Positions 50,644-60,991 of a DNA stretch of 64,000 nt are shown piece by piece. Each line of letters starts with the position of its first letter. Position 1 is the stretch's first letter. This DNA comes from Schizochytrium sp. TIO01 (Eukaryota > Sar > Bigyra > Thraustochytrida > Thraustochytriidae): NCBI GenBank assembly GCA_004764695.1, contig SMSO01000037.1, positions 3,656,337-3,720,336 on the forward strand, written 5' to 3'. The notes beneath the pieces are model-generated. The model saw nothing but the letters and a program-made list of their open reading frames with translations, did no database searches and was not told the origin of the DNA. Made by a program: the position numbers and the translations under genes.

Positions 50644-51450
50644 CGACTCGTTTCCTTTTCCTCAGCGCGAGTAGGTTACGCGAAACCGCTTTCCAATAGG
50701 TCGCTTCCCTATTTCCACAGCTGTGCCGAGCAGCTTCGGGGCAAGGCGTCGAGGGCGCAGAAGCCGGCGCCAGCAATCGCGTCCCAGCCTTGCGGCCCTC
50801 CTTCGAGGTTTTCCCCGAAGACGCTGCGCCTCCGCGGCCCTCTGAAGCGCGGTTTTGGGGCTCCATCTCGAAGGCTTTGCGGCGATCAACAAACCTTCGC
50901 CTCAGTCAGAGCCGCTTTCGACAGACCCTCAGGGGCCGGCACTGCTAGAGTAAACGCTGGCACCGGCCCTACTCGTACGAGTGCTCCTAGGTCTCCCTAG
51001 TTGGAAGTTGGTGCGTCTGTTTGGAACCACTTTTGACCAAAGCGGATGAACGAATGAATTTCAAACTCGCCGCTCCCTTGAAATTGCTTTCGCCAAGCTC
51101 GAGCGAGCGGCCGGTGCCGCATGAAGGGCGGCGGGACAGCCTCCGCCCGAAGGCGCGGCGCTCTCTCTCCCTCTCCTTCCTGAGGGTAGCCTCGAGCAGC
51201 GGCGCATTCTCCGCGTCGAATGAGGGGCGTCTTCGAGTTTCCCGATCATTCATTGCCTTTCTAGATGTGCGTGCCCTCTAGCTAGCTAGCTGGATAGCAG
51301 TAGTTAGGCGGGTGCTAGCTACTAGCAGTGCTACCAGTTTGGGCTAATAGGGGGAGCTGAGTGAAAAATGAACGGGAAAAGGAGAAATGCTCTTTCCAGA
51401 GCAGGGCCACTATGGTTTACGTTAGGAGGCCACTAGACTACCTGGCGCCT

Positions 51451-51534
51451 TAGAGAGAGACAGAGAGAGAGAGAGAGACTCAAAGGCTGCGGAATCCGGA
51501 CCCGTCTCTTTCTTTCCCTTTGACGGCTTTCCTT

Positions 51535-51595
<61 letters not shown>

Positions 51596-51627
51596 AGGAA
51601 AGAAAGAAAGAAAGAAGGAAAGAAAGA
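51451..51627. repeat. (GA)n and long (GAAA)n microsatellites
   Basis: A GA run at about 51451-51479 and a GAAA run of about 90 bases at 51536-51627, with single-base interruptions near its right end. Confidence 0.95.
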
Positions 51628-52585
51628 TTGTTGTCTGTTGAAAGGCATTCGCTGCGCTTGTCGTCATCGTAGGCGTCGCTAGGCGCCCCGCTAGCAAGGC
51701 AGACCCAGTCCGATCTGGGCCCTGGCCCGCGGCGGGATGGCAACTCGCGGGTCGAGAGCTTACAAAGTGCTCGCAGAAAGATTTCGCCACGGAAGGATTT
51801 TTTGAATGCTTTGGTTTCAAGTTGATTGCTTTGGTTTGCTTGCTTAGTTGGGCAGACTGGGATGGGGTGGAGACGCGGAAAGCTGAGGGCTGAAGCACGG
51901 GACAGGAGTGGCGGAGGGAGGAAGGAGAGGCACGAGAGGCCGAAGCCTGGCTTTTGGGAGGCAAGAGGAAGGAACTCCGCTTTCGAAGTTGTGGCTGAAG
52001 CTGCGGCTGTTTACTTCACGTTGCGAACTCTGCCTCTGAGGAGGCCCCAGAGGGGATGTGAGGAGAGTAGGCGTCGACAAGTGCATCTCGACCTCGCTGG
52101 GATGGTATATGCTGAGAGGACTGAGGGAAGGTTTCTGGCGGGGACGGGGCCTCTTGTGAGGATGGTGCGGGGCAATCTTCTACGAAGCAGTGGAAATAAA
52201 AGTTGCGTAGGAGGGGAAACAACACAGGTTTGTCTCTCCAAGTAGGGTTTGCTATAGAATGAGGTAGAACAACTGTGGGACTCGAACTAGGGAAGGAGAA
52301 GGACCAGGATAGCTTGGCAAAGCAAACCCGAATCTCTCGAAACTCGAGAGCAGCAAATCCGAAAAGAGGCGCGGCTTCCGGTCGCGCGCTGGCGAGGCCT
52401 GGAAAAGGCAGGAGGCCAGCTTGAGTAATTGGTTGCTCGAGGATTCAATTATCCTGCGAGCGAAGACCAGTGCTTGGAATAGTCTACATTTCATCTTGGG
52501 TTCTGACGGACTGCGAAGAAGCAGAACCAGTAAAAAGGTTGTACTTTTCTGAAGTCTCACGCTCAACCTAGATCTGAGCGCCAAG

Positions 52586-53191
52586 ATGCTGCAAAGGACA
52601 ACCAAGAACATTGCGGCCAAGTTCGCCGCTTCGCAGTCGGTTTCCGCCGTTGCTAAGACCTTGCCCCGCAGCCTTGCGGTACAAGCTTCACGTCCTCTCT
52701 CTTCGGCGATTGATCTCAGCGAGCGCCGTGTACGAGATGTGATCAACATCGGAGACCAAGCCCGCAAGGTTCAAGGATGGACGATCGCATCTAAAACTAC
52801 TGTCTATGAGGCAACTCGTCAAATGGTCGAGCGACGCACTGGCGCACTTTGTGTAACTGAGGCGGACCAAATTGTAGGTATTATCACGGAGCGCGACTAC
52901 CTTACCAAGGTTCTGCACGCTGGTCGAACCTCCAAGGAAACCGCAGTCGATGAAATTGCTACCATGGGTCATCAGCTTATAGTTGCTCGTCCTGATGATG
53001 TCATGCAAGACTGCATTGACATCATGGTTATGAAGAATATCCGCCACTTGCCCATTGCTGAAGATGATGGCTCAGTTGTGGCTTTACTTGATATCAAGGA
53101 CATTGCTAAAGCTCTTGCGGACGAGCGCACAGTCACCCTTCACACTCTTGATGAGATCCGTGAGGAGAAGATGCCTATCCACGATGGTTAA
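52586..53191 (+). CDS. Mitochondrial-type CBS-pair protein
   Basis: A 201-residue protein with an N-terminal stretch rich in Arg, Ser and Ala and lacking acidic residues (1 to about 40), typical of a mitochondrial presequence. Two CBS domains follow. CBS1 (about 60-118) contains TVYEATRQMVERRTGALCV and IVGIITERDYL; CBS2 (about 125-188) contains DDVMQDCIDIMVMKNIRHLPI and GSVVALLDIKDI. Stand-alone CBS pairs bind adenosine nucleotides and act as energy sensors; the layout resembles plant mitochondrial CBSX3, which modulates thioredoxin, and similar bacterial proteins. No catalytic domain is attached. The partner is unknown here. The ATG context is GCCAAGATG. Confidence 0.88.
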   Translation: MLQRTTKNIAAKFAASQSVSAVAKTLPRSLAVQASRPLSSAIDLSERRVRDVINIGDQARKVQGWTIASKTTVYEATRQMVERRTGALCVTEADQIVGIITERDYLTKVLHAGRTSKETAVDEIATMGHQLIVARPDDVMQDCIDIMVMKNIRHLPIAEDDGSVVALLDIKDIAKALADERTVTLHTLDEIREEKMPIHDG

Positions 53192-54104
53192 CAGGCACTC
53201 CTCATCGAGTCCGCTAGTTTGCAAGTTTTTAAATAGCACTTGTCTAGCAGTGAGCTCGTTGAAATTGTAAAGAGTGCAGCTGTTTTTCTCAAAACCAGTC
53301 TGTACCAAAGTCAGTATGCGTTTGTGCATACGTTGTCTACCCCTTAGTATTCTCTCTATCTATTTTTTAACTTTCAATTTCTATCTAATGAAAAATGCTC
53401 TTAGTTGGTTTTAGTCTAAAACATGTCAAACGCGTTTCTTGGAATCCAGTCAATCAATTCTACTTTGAATGCAACAACACGGAAGCACAACAGTGGTGCT
53501 GTTTGCCACCGCCATTCTTGGTGACGGTTTAGAATGAATAAAAACTGACTAGATTCGTAAATGTAGATTGAAACATGTACATGCAATAGAAAGTATTCTA
53601 GCCTAATATAGATGTCACGCAGATGTGAAATACCATGTGGCTGCTAATCGTGGGATTGGGCGAGGTGAATTGGATTACTTCAGTTGATGACTGTATTACA
53701 CATTTTTTGATGCAATGTGGACAGTAGTAGCGTAGCATCAGCGGTAGTTGATTTTCTGATGATAGGGTCTCAGTAACTGGACTTAAACAGTAACCACGCG
53801 GATAGTACAGAGGGTTTCGAAAAGGGATTTCAGACATGTACTTGGGTCCAAAGAAAATTTTCTCCTCAAAAGGTAGCTCATCGTTTACAGGAGTGTTTGG
53901 CAATCAAGAGACCCTGATCAATCAAGATAGGCCGCTTTGAATGAGTGAAGAACAGGATGGAAATATGCTGACAAGCGTTTTGTTTTTTTGTTTCAATGAA
54001 TGGATGGCCAATGATAAAATCATAAGGTCGACCAACCCTTCGAGAGCAGAGAAACCAGCGAAGCTCTAAATAAGCGTTACGGCTGGCCAGGGTTTTCTAG
54101 GACA
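53192..54104. other. Convergent intergenic region, no gene seen
   Basis: AT-rich spacer between the CBS gene (+) and the degenerate P-loop gene (-). Frames within it have no recognisable domain. Confidence 0.5.
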
Positions 54105-57100
54105 CTAAGGTGGTGGAGGACGTGGTTGACGTGGAATTACAATCTTGCGTGGACCAGATGCATCAGGTCGAAGATCTTCATCGGTTTGGGAGAGGATTGC
54201 ATTTCTAAATTGTGTTTCGCGAGCCATGCGGTCAGCAAAGATGTCAGCTCTGTGGTCGAAAGAACGACGCGAGTGGTAGAATGCTTCACCATACAAACGT
54301 GGAGACAGGTTCAAGCTGTTCCCAATTTCGTAAAAAAGCGCCGTATCGCGTTGCATGGAGTCGTGTGATTGACCCCAAATTGTGTCGGGATAAAGTTGAA
54401 GTAAGTTCAGACCGCTCAAGCAGACTGTGTTACGAAGCATGTCCAAAACAGCCGAAGGTTGGCGCCAAACTTCTGGCAGGAGAGTTTTTCGGGCAAAGCT
54501 ATGATAAATGTTGCCACCAGACTGTGACTCAGTCATTTTAGTACCCTCATCGTGCTCCTTGTAGATATTTGTGAGATTGACCTTCGAGTCATCTTCAAGA
54601 ACATTTGCATGCAGAATGCAAAGCGCAAAACGGTCTTGTGCTGCTAGTTTCGTCAAGGCCGACTTCAAATTCAAAACCTCATACGCCCTGCGTGCAATTT
54701 CTGCACTATCAGGTTCATCAAAGCTAAACCGAACGCCCAGGACAATACATGTGTCATCGGCTGCCCCAAGACCAGTTGAAGAAACACCACTTTCATGAGT
54801 TGCTAAAGTGAGCGAAGGGCGTAAAGGGAATGAAAAAAGTGCATCGACAGGAAGGATATCAGAAAGCCCACGCTTGGGAACATAGACGTGCATTGGTTTG
54901 GGTTTCCAGTTCGAGTTTTCAGGAGGAATGTCAAAATCCTCGACAATTGTGAAGCCATTTGCTCCGAGATCAATAGGTCTATTCATCGTTGATGTTAAGT
55001 GTGGTAAATCTGGCATCGCGTTCGATTCACTGCCGAAACGCAACATCAAGTCTGTCAAGCATAATTCCTGTTGCTGTCTCTGTGTCCAGATTCCCAATGC
55101 CGAGAATCGCATAATAAAAGCAGCAAACATGCGATGCTGATAAAGGTTCATGAGTTCTTCGGTGACAGGCCAAGGAGATGCCATTGCGTGTCGACTCGAC
55201 ATTGGCTCAATTACCCGTTCATATGCGGCAAGCATCTGCCTAAACCCACGAGGAGGTTCGCGAAGGCCAATTAGTTGCATCCACAGATGAGGCACGAGCG
55301 CTGGAAGGTAAGGATGCTGGTCTGATCCGTACAAGAGACCTGCCACAAGATATTTGTCTACTCTCTCCGGGTCCATACTTGATACTCCCGAGGAAAGCGC
55401 CGCGGCATATGCTTGGTGAACTTCAGGATTGAGGACATCATACAAGGGGTTTGCCTCAAGTTCATACTGGAGATTTTTATTGGTCATAAGTCCTTGAATT
55501 TGACCAGTAACATTGCCAAGTCCAGGCTTCAAGCTTGGTCCCACAATGTTGATAAGTTTTGGGTTCCCTCCGCAAGCCACGAGTGCCTCCATGGCACCCT
55601 CATCATGCATCCACCGAGGTGCTTGCCAAGACTTGACTTGGTGGTAGGTCTTTGCAGCTTCGTCGACAGCGCGCAGTGATAAAGGTTCAAGAGCAATTTT
55701 AGCTGACGCCCAGGCCCCAACGTTAGCCTGCGCCTGTTCCAAAGCTTTGTGGTTGGTACAGGAAACACCAACAAAAAAGGTGTCAACTTCTTCAGCAGCT
55801 TCCATCAATGCATAAATAATGAGCTCTAGCTCCTGGGGGTTACGGTGGGCGCCCTCCCATAAGTTGTCGATGGCGAGAATAATGGCTGGCCTTGTTTTCC
55901 CAAATCCAAATGTGGTTGACTTTCGTGACATGGCATCATTTTGGATCATGCGTAGCGCGTATGAGAGATGCGGAAGGTTTTCGAGATGCACTTGACTTAG
56001 AAATTCTGAAAAGGAAGCACCTTGACCAAAATAACTGTACAGCAATCGTGCGACTAGAGCATCTTCCGGGGCGGCTTCGTCATCATAAAGGCGTGACATT
56101 CTGCCCGAGAATGCAATATTAATTCCAACAGCGTGGCGGAATATACTAACAAAACGGTCATTTTGCAAACCTTGGTTTGCAAGTGCCTGAAGCTCTTCCC
56201 ATTTATGCTGACCATCGGTCAAGGGCTTTTGCATATGCGCAGGGACCAAATTGCGCTCTTGAGGGATGGGCTCGTCAGGTGCGGTCATAGTCTGCAGGAA
56301 GCGGGAAATACCAACGCCCGCGCCTCCAGTGACATTAACCAAAGGGGGAATCTCGCGCACGCTTTGGCTAGGTACTCGAATGCAGTTCTGCCACACGCCA
56401 AAGAGTCCCTGAAAGGCAGCACTACGTTCCTTGAGGCCCTCCAAAAAGCCCCTCTCTGTAAGAACATAGGGTTCATAGGGTCTTTCAAAGCGAAAGCTCT
56501 GGAGTTGCTCCAGTTCTCGAGGATCTACTTTACCGAGCATCCAGCTGCTTGACACAGCAGCCCTCTTTTTGCCTTGGACAGTTCTACTCTGTGCAGAGGC
56601 CCCGAAATATTTTAGCACGGTACTGGAGCTATGAAGGTCCTCACGAGCATTTGCTACCTGTTTGACCATCATTTCTAAAGAGTTCGATATTTGATCAAAC
56701 TCTTTGATCGTCAAGGAAAGCATTCGCTTGATGGCAATTTCTCGCAAACGATCAATATTGCGTACATCTGTGCTATTGTCGATAGGACCTTTGTTACTTT
56801 GGCGGACGCGAAGAAACTCAAGCTCCTCTTCGATGCGGCTAAGACGACTTTTTAGGTTCCTTTCTCGCGTGGTGACACTACGAAGAGCAAGTCGATCTCT
56901 CTCCGCCGTTTCAATAGCGTCATTCCAGAGTTGCATAATCGCTTCGCGACCTCTATTCTTTCGCGATGCACCTACCACAGGTTTTTCTGTTTCCTGTACA
57001 TCTGTGGATGATTTCCCCAGATTGTGACTTGAAGCATCGTCCTCTGAAGTATTCGCATCAGCCCTGGTCACCGTGACCACGCGAGGTTCACTCACAGCCC

Positions 57101-57614
57101 TCATAGCATTGATCGCCGCAAGTTTGCTATTCTGGATCTGTTGCTGCCTATTGTAGTAGTTCTGATTACCATTTTGGTTCAAGGTTTGATTTTGATTCTG
57201 GTTTGAGTTAAGCTGTCGGTTTTCACTGCCTGGACTGGCCTTTGATCGATTGGCACTTGGACCTCGAATTTGATTGTGATTCTGGTGATTCTGGTTTTGG
57301 CTCTGGTTCCTGTAGACGTTGCTGCCACTGTTGTTGTTAATATTATTGTTGTTTTTGCGACCTCGAGTGGCCTTGTTGGTGCCCTTCTTTTTAGGCGCTT
57401 TGCTCTTCTTTGAAGACATGTGCGCTACGAACTGCTTCGAGTGCGGCAGCTGGAGCCCATGACTAATGAGCGGCCACAGCTGTGCCACTCGTTGACCGCC
57501 AAGGCTCGCTGGCGACTTCATAGCTGACGGACCTTGCAAGCCAGATGTAACCAGTGGGGCCGCGCATGGCGGCCGCCAGAGCGCCCTCGAGGCCCCGATA
57601 GACGCGCGCAGCAT
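54105..57614 (-). CDS. Large protein with degenerate Crinkler/RHS-like P-loop domain and mitochondrial-like leader
   Basis: A 1169-residue protein of uncertain role. Residues 1-60 are rich in Arg, Ser, Ala and Leu and look like a mitochondrial presequence. About 65-170 is Lys- then Asn/Gln-rich low complexity. About 230-335 is a predicted coiled coil. About 375-680 resembles a P-loop NTPase of the Crinkler/RHS kind: FLEGLKERSAAFQGL, GGAGVGIS (about 430-437, with Ile where the Walker Lys should be), VGINIAFSG, LVARLLYSYFG, and a Walker B-like IILAIDNLW (about 577). The missing Lys suggests loss of ATP hydrolysis. The C-terminal about 480 residues match nothing I know, and the end is Pro-rich. 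The family call is an inference from motif order, not from strong identity. It is not recognisably an effector or a toxin. Confidence 0.7.
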   Translation of the reverse strand: MLRASIGASRALWRPPCAAPLVTSGLQGPSAMKSPASLGGQRVAQLWPLISHGLQLPHSKQFVAHMSSKKSKAPKKKGTNKATRGRKNNNNINNNSGSNVYRNQSQNQNHQNHNQIRGPSANRSKASPGSENRQLNSNQNQNQTLNQNGNQNYYNRQQQIQNSKLAAINAMRAVSEPRVVTVTRADANTSEDDASSHNLGKSSTDVQETEKPVVGASRKNRGREAIMQLWNDAIETAERDRLALRSVTTRERNLKSRLSRIEEELEFLRVRQSNKGPIDNSTDVRNIDRLREIAIKRMLSLTIKEFDQISNSLEMMVKQVANAREDLHSSSTVLKYFGASAQSRTVQGKKRAAVSSSWMLGKVDPRELEQLQSFRFERPYEPYVLTERGFLEGLKERSAAFQGLFGVWQNCIRVPSQSVREIPPLVNVTGGAGVGISRFLQTMTAPDEPIPQERNLVPAHMQKPLTDGQHKWEELQALANQGLQNDRFVSIFRHAVGINIAFSGRMSRLYDDEAAPEDALVARLLYSYFGQGASFSEFLSQVHLENLPHLSYALRMIQNDAMSRKSTTFGFGKTRPAIILAIDNLWEGAHRNPQELELIIYALMEAAEEVDTFFVGVSCTNHKALEQAQANVGAWASAKIALEPLSLRAVDEAAKTYHQVKSWQAPRWMHDEGAMEALVACGGNPKLINIVGPSLKPGLGNVTGQIQGLMTNKNLQYELEANPLYDVLNPEVHQAYAAALSSGVSSMDPERVDKYLVAGLLYGSDQHPYLPALVPHLWMQLIGLREPPRGFRQMLAAYERVIEPMSSRHAMASPWPVTEELMNLYQHRMFAAFIMRFSALGIWTQRQQQELCLTDLMLRFGSESNAMPDLPHLTSTMNRPIDLGANGFTIVEDFDIPPENSNWKPKPMHVYVPKRGLSDILPVDALFSFPLRPSLTLATHESGVSSTGLGAADDTCIVLGVRFSFDEPDSAEIARRAYEVLNLKSALTKLAAQDRFALCILHANVLEDDSKVNLTNIYKEHDEGTKMTESQSGGNIYHSFARKTLLPEVWRQPSAVLDMLRNTVCLSGLNLLQLYPDTIWGQSHDSMQRDTALFYEIGNSLNLSPRLYGEAFYHSRRSFDHRADIFADRMARETQFRNAILSQTDEDLRPDASGPRKIVIPRQPRPPPP

Positions 57615-59235
57615 CCTAGGTTGACGTCTGCATCAAAGAGAGCAGCTGCGTTTCAATTGTGAGCGAGCCAAAGCAAAAAACAAAGCAAGCAAGCAAGTAA
57701 ATAAGCACAGTATTACTAGTAGTATTTATGTAGTTGTTGCGTCTATTAGCAAGAAGTGGAAACAAAGGGCAAATCATGTTAAAGGGTGTCAAAGAGAACT
57801 ATAAATTAGCATAAAGTAGAGCAAAAGGGCATTACACAATGAAACATTGGCCAGGGACAAGTACGGAATAAAACTAAATGAAATATTTGTATGTATACTT
57901 TAAGTTTAACTAAGTAGCAAAACGTAATGGTAGTAGTAGCTACTACCTACCTAGGTACTGACCAAGGAAATGAGTGTTTTTTTCAGTCGAACGAAATGAA
58001 TAGTATATCAAAATATTTGGGCAAACTAATTCTGGGGACGAGGAGAGTTCCGCTTTCATGTTGGGTTTGTTGTTCTAACAAAGTTGTGGGTACTGCTAGA
58101 CGACAGGAATCTGCGAGGTCAGCTTAGTCAACCAGTGAGTGGGCGGCGCTGGACGTCAAATTTATTGCGAGACGAATTTGATGAAGGTTTCTAAATGACG
58201 ATGTTAATGGCATTTTTATTTTGGTTAGAAAAGGGAGTAGCGCCTACCAGGACATTAAATCAGCGATCATCACTCACATTACTAGGCATCTGGCAACAAG
58301 AACAAGAGCTTCACCAGAACCACAGAAGCACGTAATATTCTGTATGTCATAAATATTGAAATTATATTTCTACATTTAATTAATTAATTAATTAATTAAT
58401 TAAAAAGTTTACTAAGACTATATTTCTCACAAAACAAAACTCTTGGGAAGGCACCATCAAGAGAATATCAAAGTAATGCACCAATTGGTGGGCAGCGGAG
58501 CCTCGTAATATTGGACGACTGACACGGAAATTTGGGGATACAAGGTTAAAAAGGTGTAAGAGGGTTGATTTTCAAAGAGGGTGATCACCACAGGACATTG
58601 CTTTATCAATTTTTATAGAAATAACAGGACGGGAGATCTGACTCGGAGGTACTGTATGAGTAAGTCTTATTTCTGGAGAGAGACTTTCGCTCCAGGTCTG
58701 AGAGGGCAGTATGCACTATACTACGACACGCGTATGCATGCATAAATCTGTAATTTGTATGTGTGTTTGTGAGTTTGTTTTTTTGATTGGATTTGATTTG
58801 TTCTTTTTTCTTGCCTTGTGCCATGTTCATTTCCTACCCCATACAATGGACAGGATCGATTTGGTTGCTACTCACCATCATTCCACTGCTTTCATTGTCA
58901 CTCTTCTTCTTCTTCTTCTTCTTCTTTTTCTCCCTCTTCTTTCCTCCTTCTCAATCGCCCATTGTAGACGATTCTGTTTTCTGTACATTCCAGAATGCAG
59001 GTGCATTAAAGCAAGAAAGTCTTGCTCATAATATCGGAATTGTTGAGGAAGTGAAGGACCCAAAGCTGAAACATGAAGAGAGAACAAATGGTAGCGTGGG
59101 AAGCTTTGCTGATCGCGTCAACGAACGAACCAGGCAAGCAAACAGGCCGCCAAATCGACCAGTCAACCACCATGCAGACCTCCCTGCTGCTGATTTAAAA
59201 CTGCTGTTTTTAAAAATGTGTTGAATAGCATGCGA
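57615..59235. other. 1.6-kb intergenic region, no gene seen
   Basis: It lies between two minus-strand genes and should contain the P-loop gene promoter and the COX10 3' end. It is AT-rich, with a (TTAA)n run at 58375-58402 and a TTC-type run near 58905-58930. No supported gene. Confidence 0.55.
58375..58402. repeat. (TTAA)n microsatellite
   Basis: Seven tandem TTAA units, a perfect palindromic repeat. Confidence 0.9.
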
Positions 59236-60960
59236 TCAGCGGTGCAAGGCCTTGGTGGCTTGGGATACAGGGCACATGGGCGTGGAGGAGGCAGATTCCG
59301 CCGAGGCAGCTGCCTGGATATCGGCTGACTGGGCGACTGCCTCGTCCTCGAAGGACTCGGTCTTAGGCAGGCGGGTGAGAGGAGGTGCCATGATTTCGTG
59401 GATACAGAAGTCCCGAAGCTGCGCCTTAGCGCACCTCAAGGCACCCTCGAGAGTAACAGCTCTCGAGGCATCAGCAACATCGTCGTCAGAGAGCGCAGAG
59501 GATCCAAAGGCGCTCTGCATGGCGGTGCTCGAGGCCTGGATTGGGCATGAGGGAGCAAGCGCAAAAGAGCCTCTTCCCTCAGGATCAGACCAGTCGTTCT
59601 TGTGAAAAACCATGAGCGCCAGCACGACGGGCAAGTACCAGAGTGACATGCGGAACGTGGTCCGCGCGGTGCCCATGTTCGGGTTTTCGTAAAACTTCCA
59701 GGAGGCCTTCAGAAAAATGTAGTTGAAGACGAGCGACTCAAGGGGGAACATAGCCGAAGTCACCCCCAGCGAGTAGCTTGCGAGGGGAATGGTAGCCATG
59801 GCCACGGAGTACTTCCACACGAGGCTAGCCGTGCGCCTAGACGTAGGGTCGTTACACGGTACCATCTGGTGGCCGCCCGCAGAATAGTCTCTCTTGGCCA
59901 TGTAAGCCAAAGCGAAAAAGTGAGGGAATTGCCACAAGACCAGGGCAGAGCTTACCAAGGCTGCCTCCACGCTATAGATCGTACCGGTGGCAGCCGCGTA
60001 GCCCATGAGAGGCGGGATTCCACCCACGAGCGCACCAACCCAAGTGTTCCACTCCGACATGCGCTTCATCGGAGTGTATACGCCAGCGTACAAAAAGACG
60101 TTTGCCAGTCCAAGAACTGCTGTCAAAGGGTTGCACAGCGTTCCCAGAATCACCGTGCCACCAACTGTGTTAGCAACACCAAAGGCCAGCGCATGAGCAA
60201 CACTGCATCGGCCTGACGGGAGTGGTCTTGCGCATGTGCGTTTCATGAGGGCGTCTGTCTTGCGTTCGTACAGCTGATTGAAAGTGTTAGCCGCAGCCGC
60301 GTGCATTGTAGTTCCCACAGTCAATGCTGCCAGCGTATCCACCGCCACGGGCGCACCCGCAAGCAAGAAGCCTGCTGCGCCGGACATGACCACAAGCATG
60401 GTCAGCCGCGCCTTACTGAGCTGCGAGTACACCTTCGTGAGGTCGCGAAGCTGGTCAGCGGCAGACAGCTCAGAGCGGGCACCGGATCGGCGCGACGCCG
60501 AAGGGCTTTGGTCTGCAGAAGCTGCAGCGCCAGCTGCCGCCGCCGCATCGACGGAGGCGTCCATAGGTGCAGCCATGCGTGTGGGTGTGGATGCCGAGGA
60601 GGCCGCCATGGTGCGAACTTGCATTTTCGAAATCGCCTTCCCCGACGACCGTGTCAGCGAGGTTGAGCATGCAGCCATGGACCGAGCGAGAGCCAATGGG
60701 GTGCGGGAAGAGGCCGCCATGCCCAGAATGGGCACCGAGGAGCGCGCCCGCATGAGAAGGAGCGCGTCCGCGGAGGACAGGCCACCAAGACGGGCCGCCA
60801 TCGCGGAGACGTGGATAAGAGGTGGGAGGTGGTTCTGCGGACGGCTCAGCGGCGGCGAGGAAGCTCCTCCTCGCGGCGCAGAGCTGATGCGAATTGGCCA
60901 GCGAGGCCGCTCAACTTGCTTACGTACAATACTTAGCCAACAGAGAGAGACCACATTCAT
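59236..60960 (-). CDS. COX10: Protoheme IX farnesyltransferase (heme O synthase, COX10)
   Basis: A UbiA-superfamily prenyltransferase of the mitochondrial inner membrane. It adds a farnesyl group to heme b to make heme O, the precursor of the heme A of cytochrome c oxidase. The Asp-rich active-site region is present as NTFNQLYERKTDALMKRT with ARPLPSG after it (about 222-247); FALAYMAKRDYSAGG marks the second site. Around nine membrane helices span about 185-455. The N-terminal 170 residues are Ala/Ser/Arg-rich, as in a presequence. The first ATG (60960) falls in an ATTC repeat; the ATGG at 60801 (residue 54, MAARLGG) is a better-context alternative start. The roughly 110-residue soluble tail is longer than in human COX10 (443 in total) and contains two Cys-Pro pairs. 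Confidence 0.93.
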   Translation of the reverse strand: MNVVSLCWLSIVRKQVERPRWPIRISSAPRGGASSPPLSRPQNHLPPLIHVSAMAARLGGLSSADALLLMRARSSVPILGMAASSRTPLALARSMAACSTSLTRSSGKAISKMQVRTMAASSASTPTRMAAPMDASVDAAAAAGAAASADQSPSASRRSGARSELSAADQLRDLTKVYSQLSKARLTMLVVMSGAAGFLLAGAPVAVDTLAALTVGTTMHAAAANTFNQLYERKTDALMKRTCARPLPSGRCSVAHALAFGVANTVGGTVILGTLCNPLTAVLGLANVFLYAGVYTPMKRMSEWNTWVGALVGGIPPLMGYAAATGTIYSVEAALVSSALVLWQFPHFFALAYMAKRDYSAGGHQMVPCNDPTSRRTASLVWKYSVAMATIPLASYSLGVTSAMFPLESLVFNYIFLKASWKFYENPNMGTARTTFRMSLWYLPVVLALMVFHKNDWSDPEGRGSFALAPSCPIQASSTAMQSAFGSSALSDDDVADASRAVTLEGALRCAKAQLRDFCIHEIMAPPLTRLPKTESFEDEAVAQSADIQAAASAESASSTPMCPVSQATKALHR

Positions 60961-60991
60961 TCATTCATTCATTCATTCATTCATTCATTCA
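60955..60991. repeat. (ATTC)n microsatellite at the COX10 start
   Basis: About nine ATTC units. On the coding (minus) strand this reads as (GAAT)n, so ATG and TGA triplets alternate in rotating frames directly up to the first in-frame ATG of COX10. Confidence 0.95.

Larger units (their letters stand above)
48891..52585. other. 3.7-kb intergenic region with microsatellites and GC-rich patches
   Basis: No supported gene. It holds the satellite at 50053-50206, (TTTC)n, (GA)n and (GAAA)n tracts, and two GC-rich patches (about 50690-51250 and 51650-52200) that differ clearly from the AT-rich flanks and contain many open but domain-free frames. The last 300 bases should hold the CBS-gene promoter. 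Confidence 0.5.
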
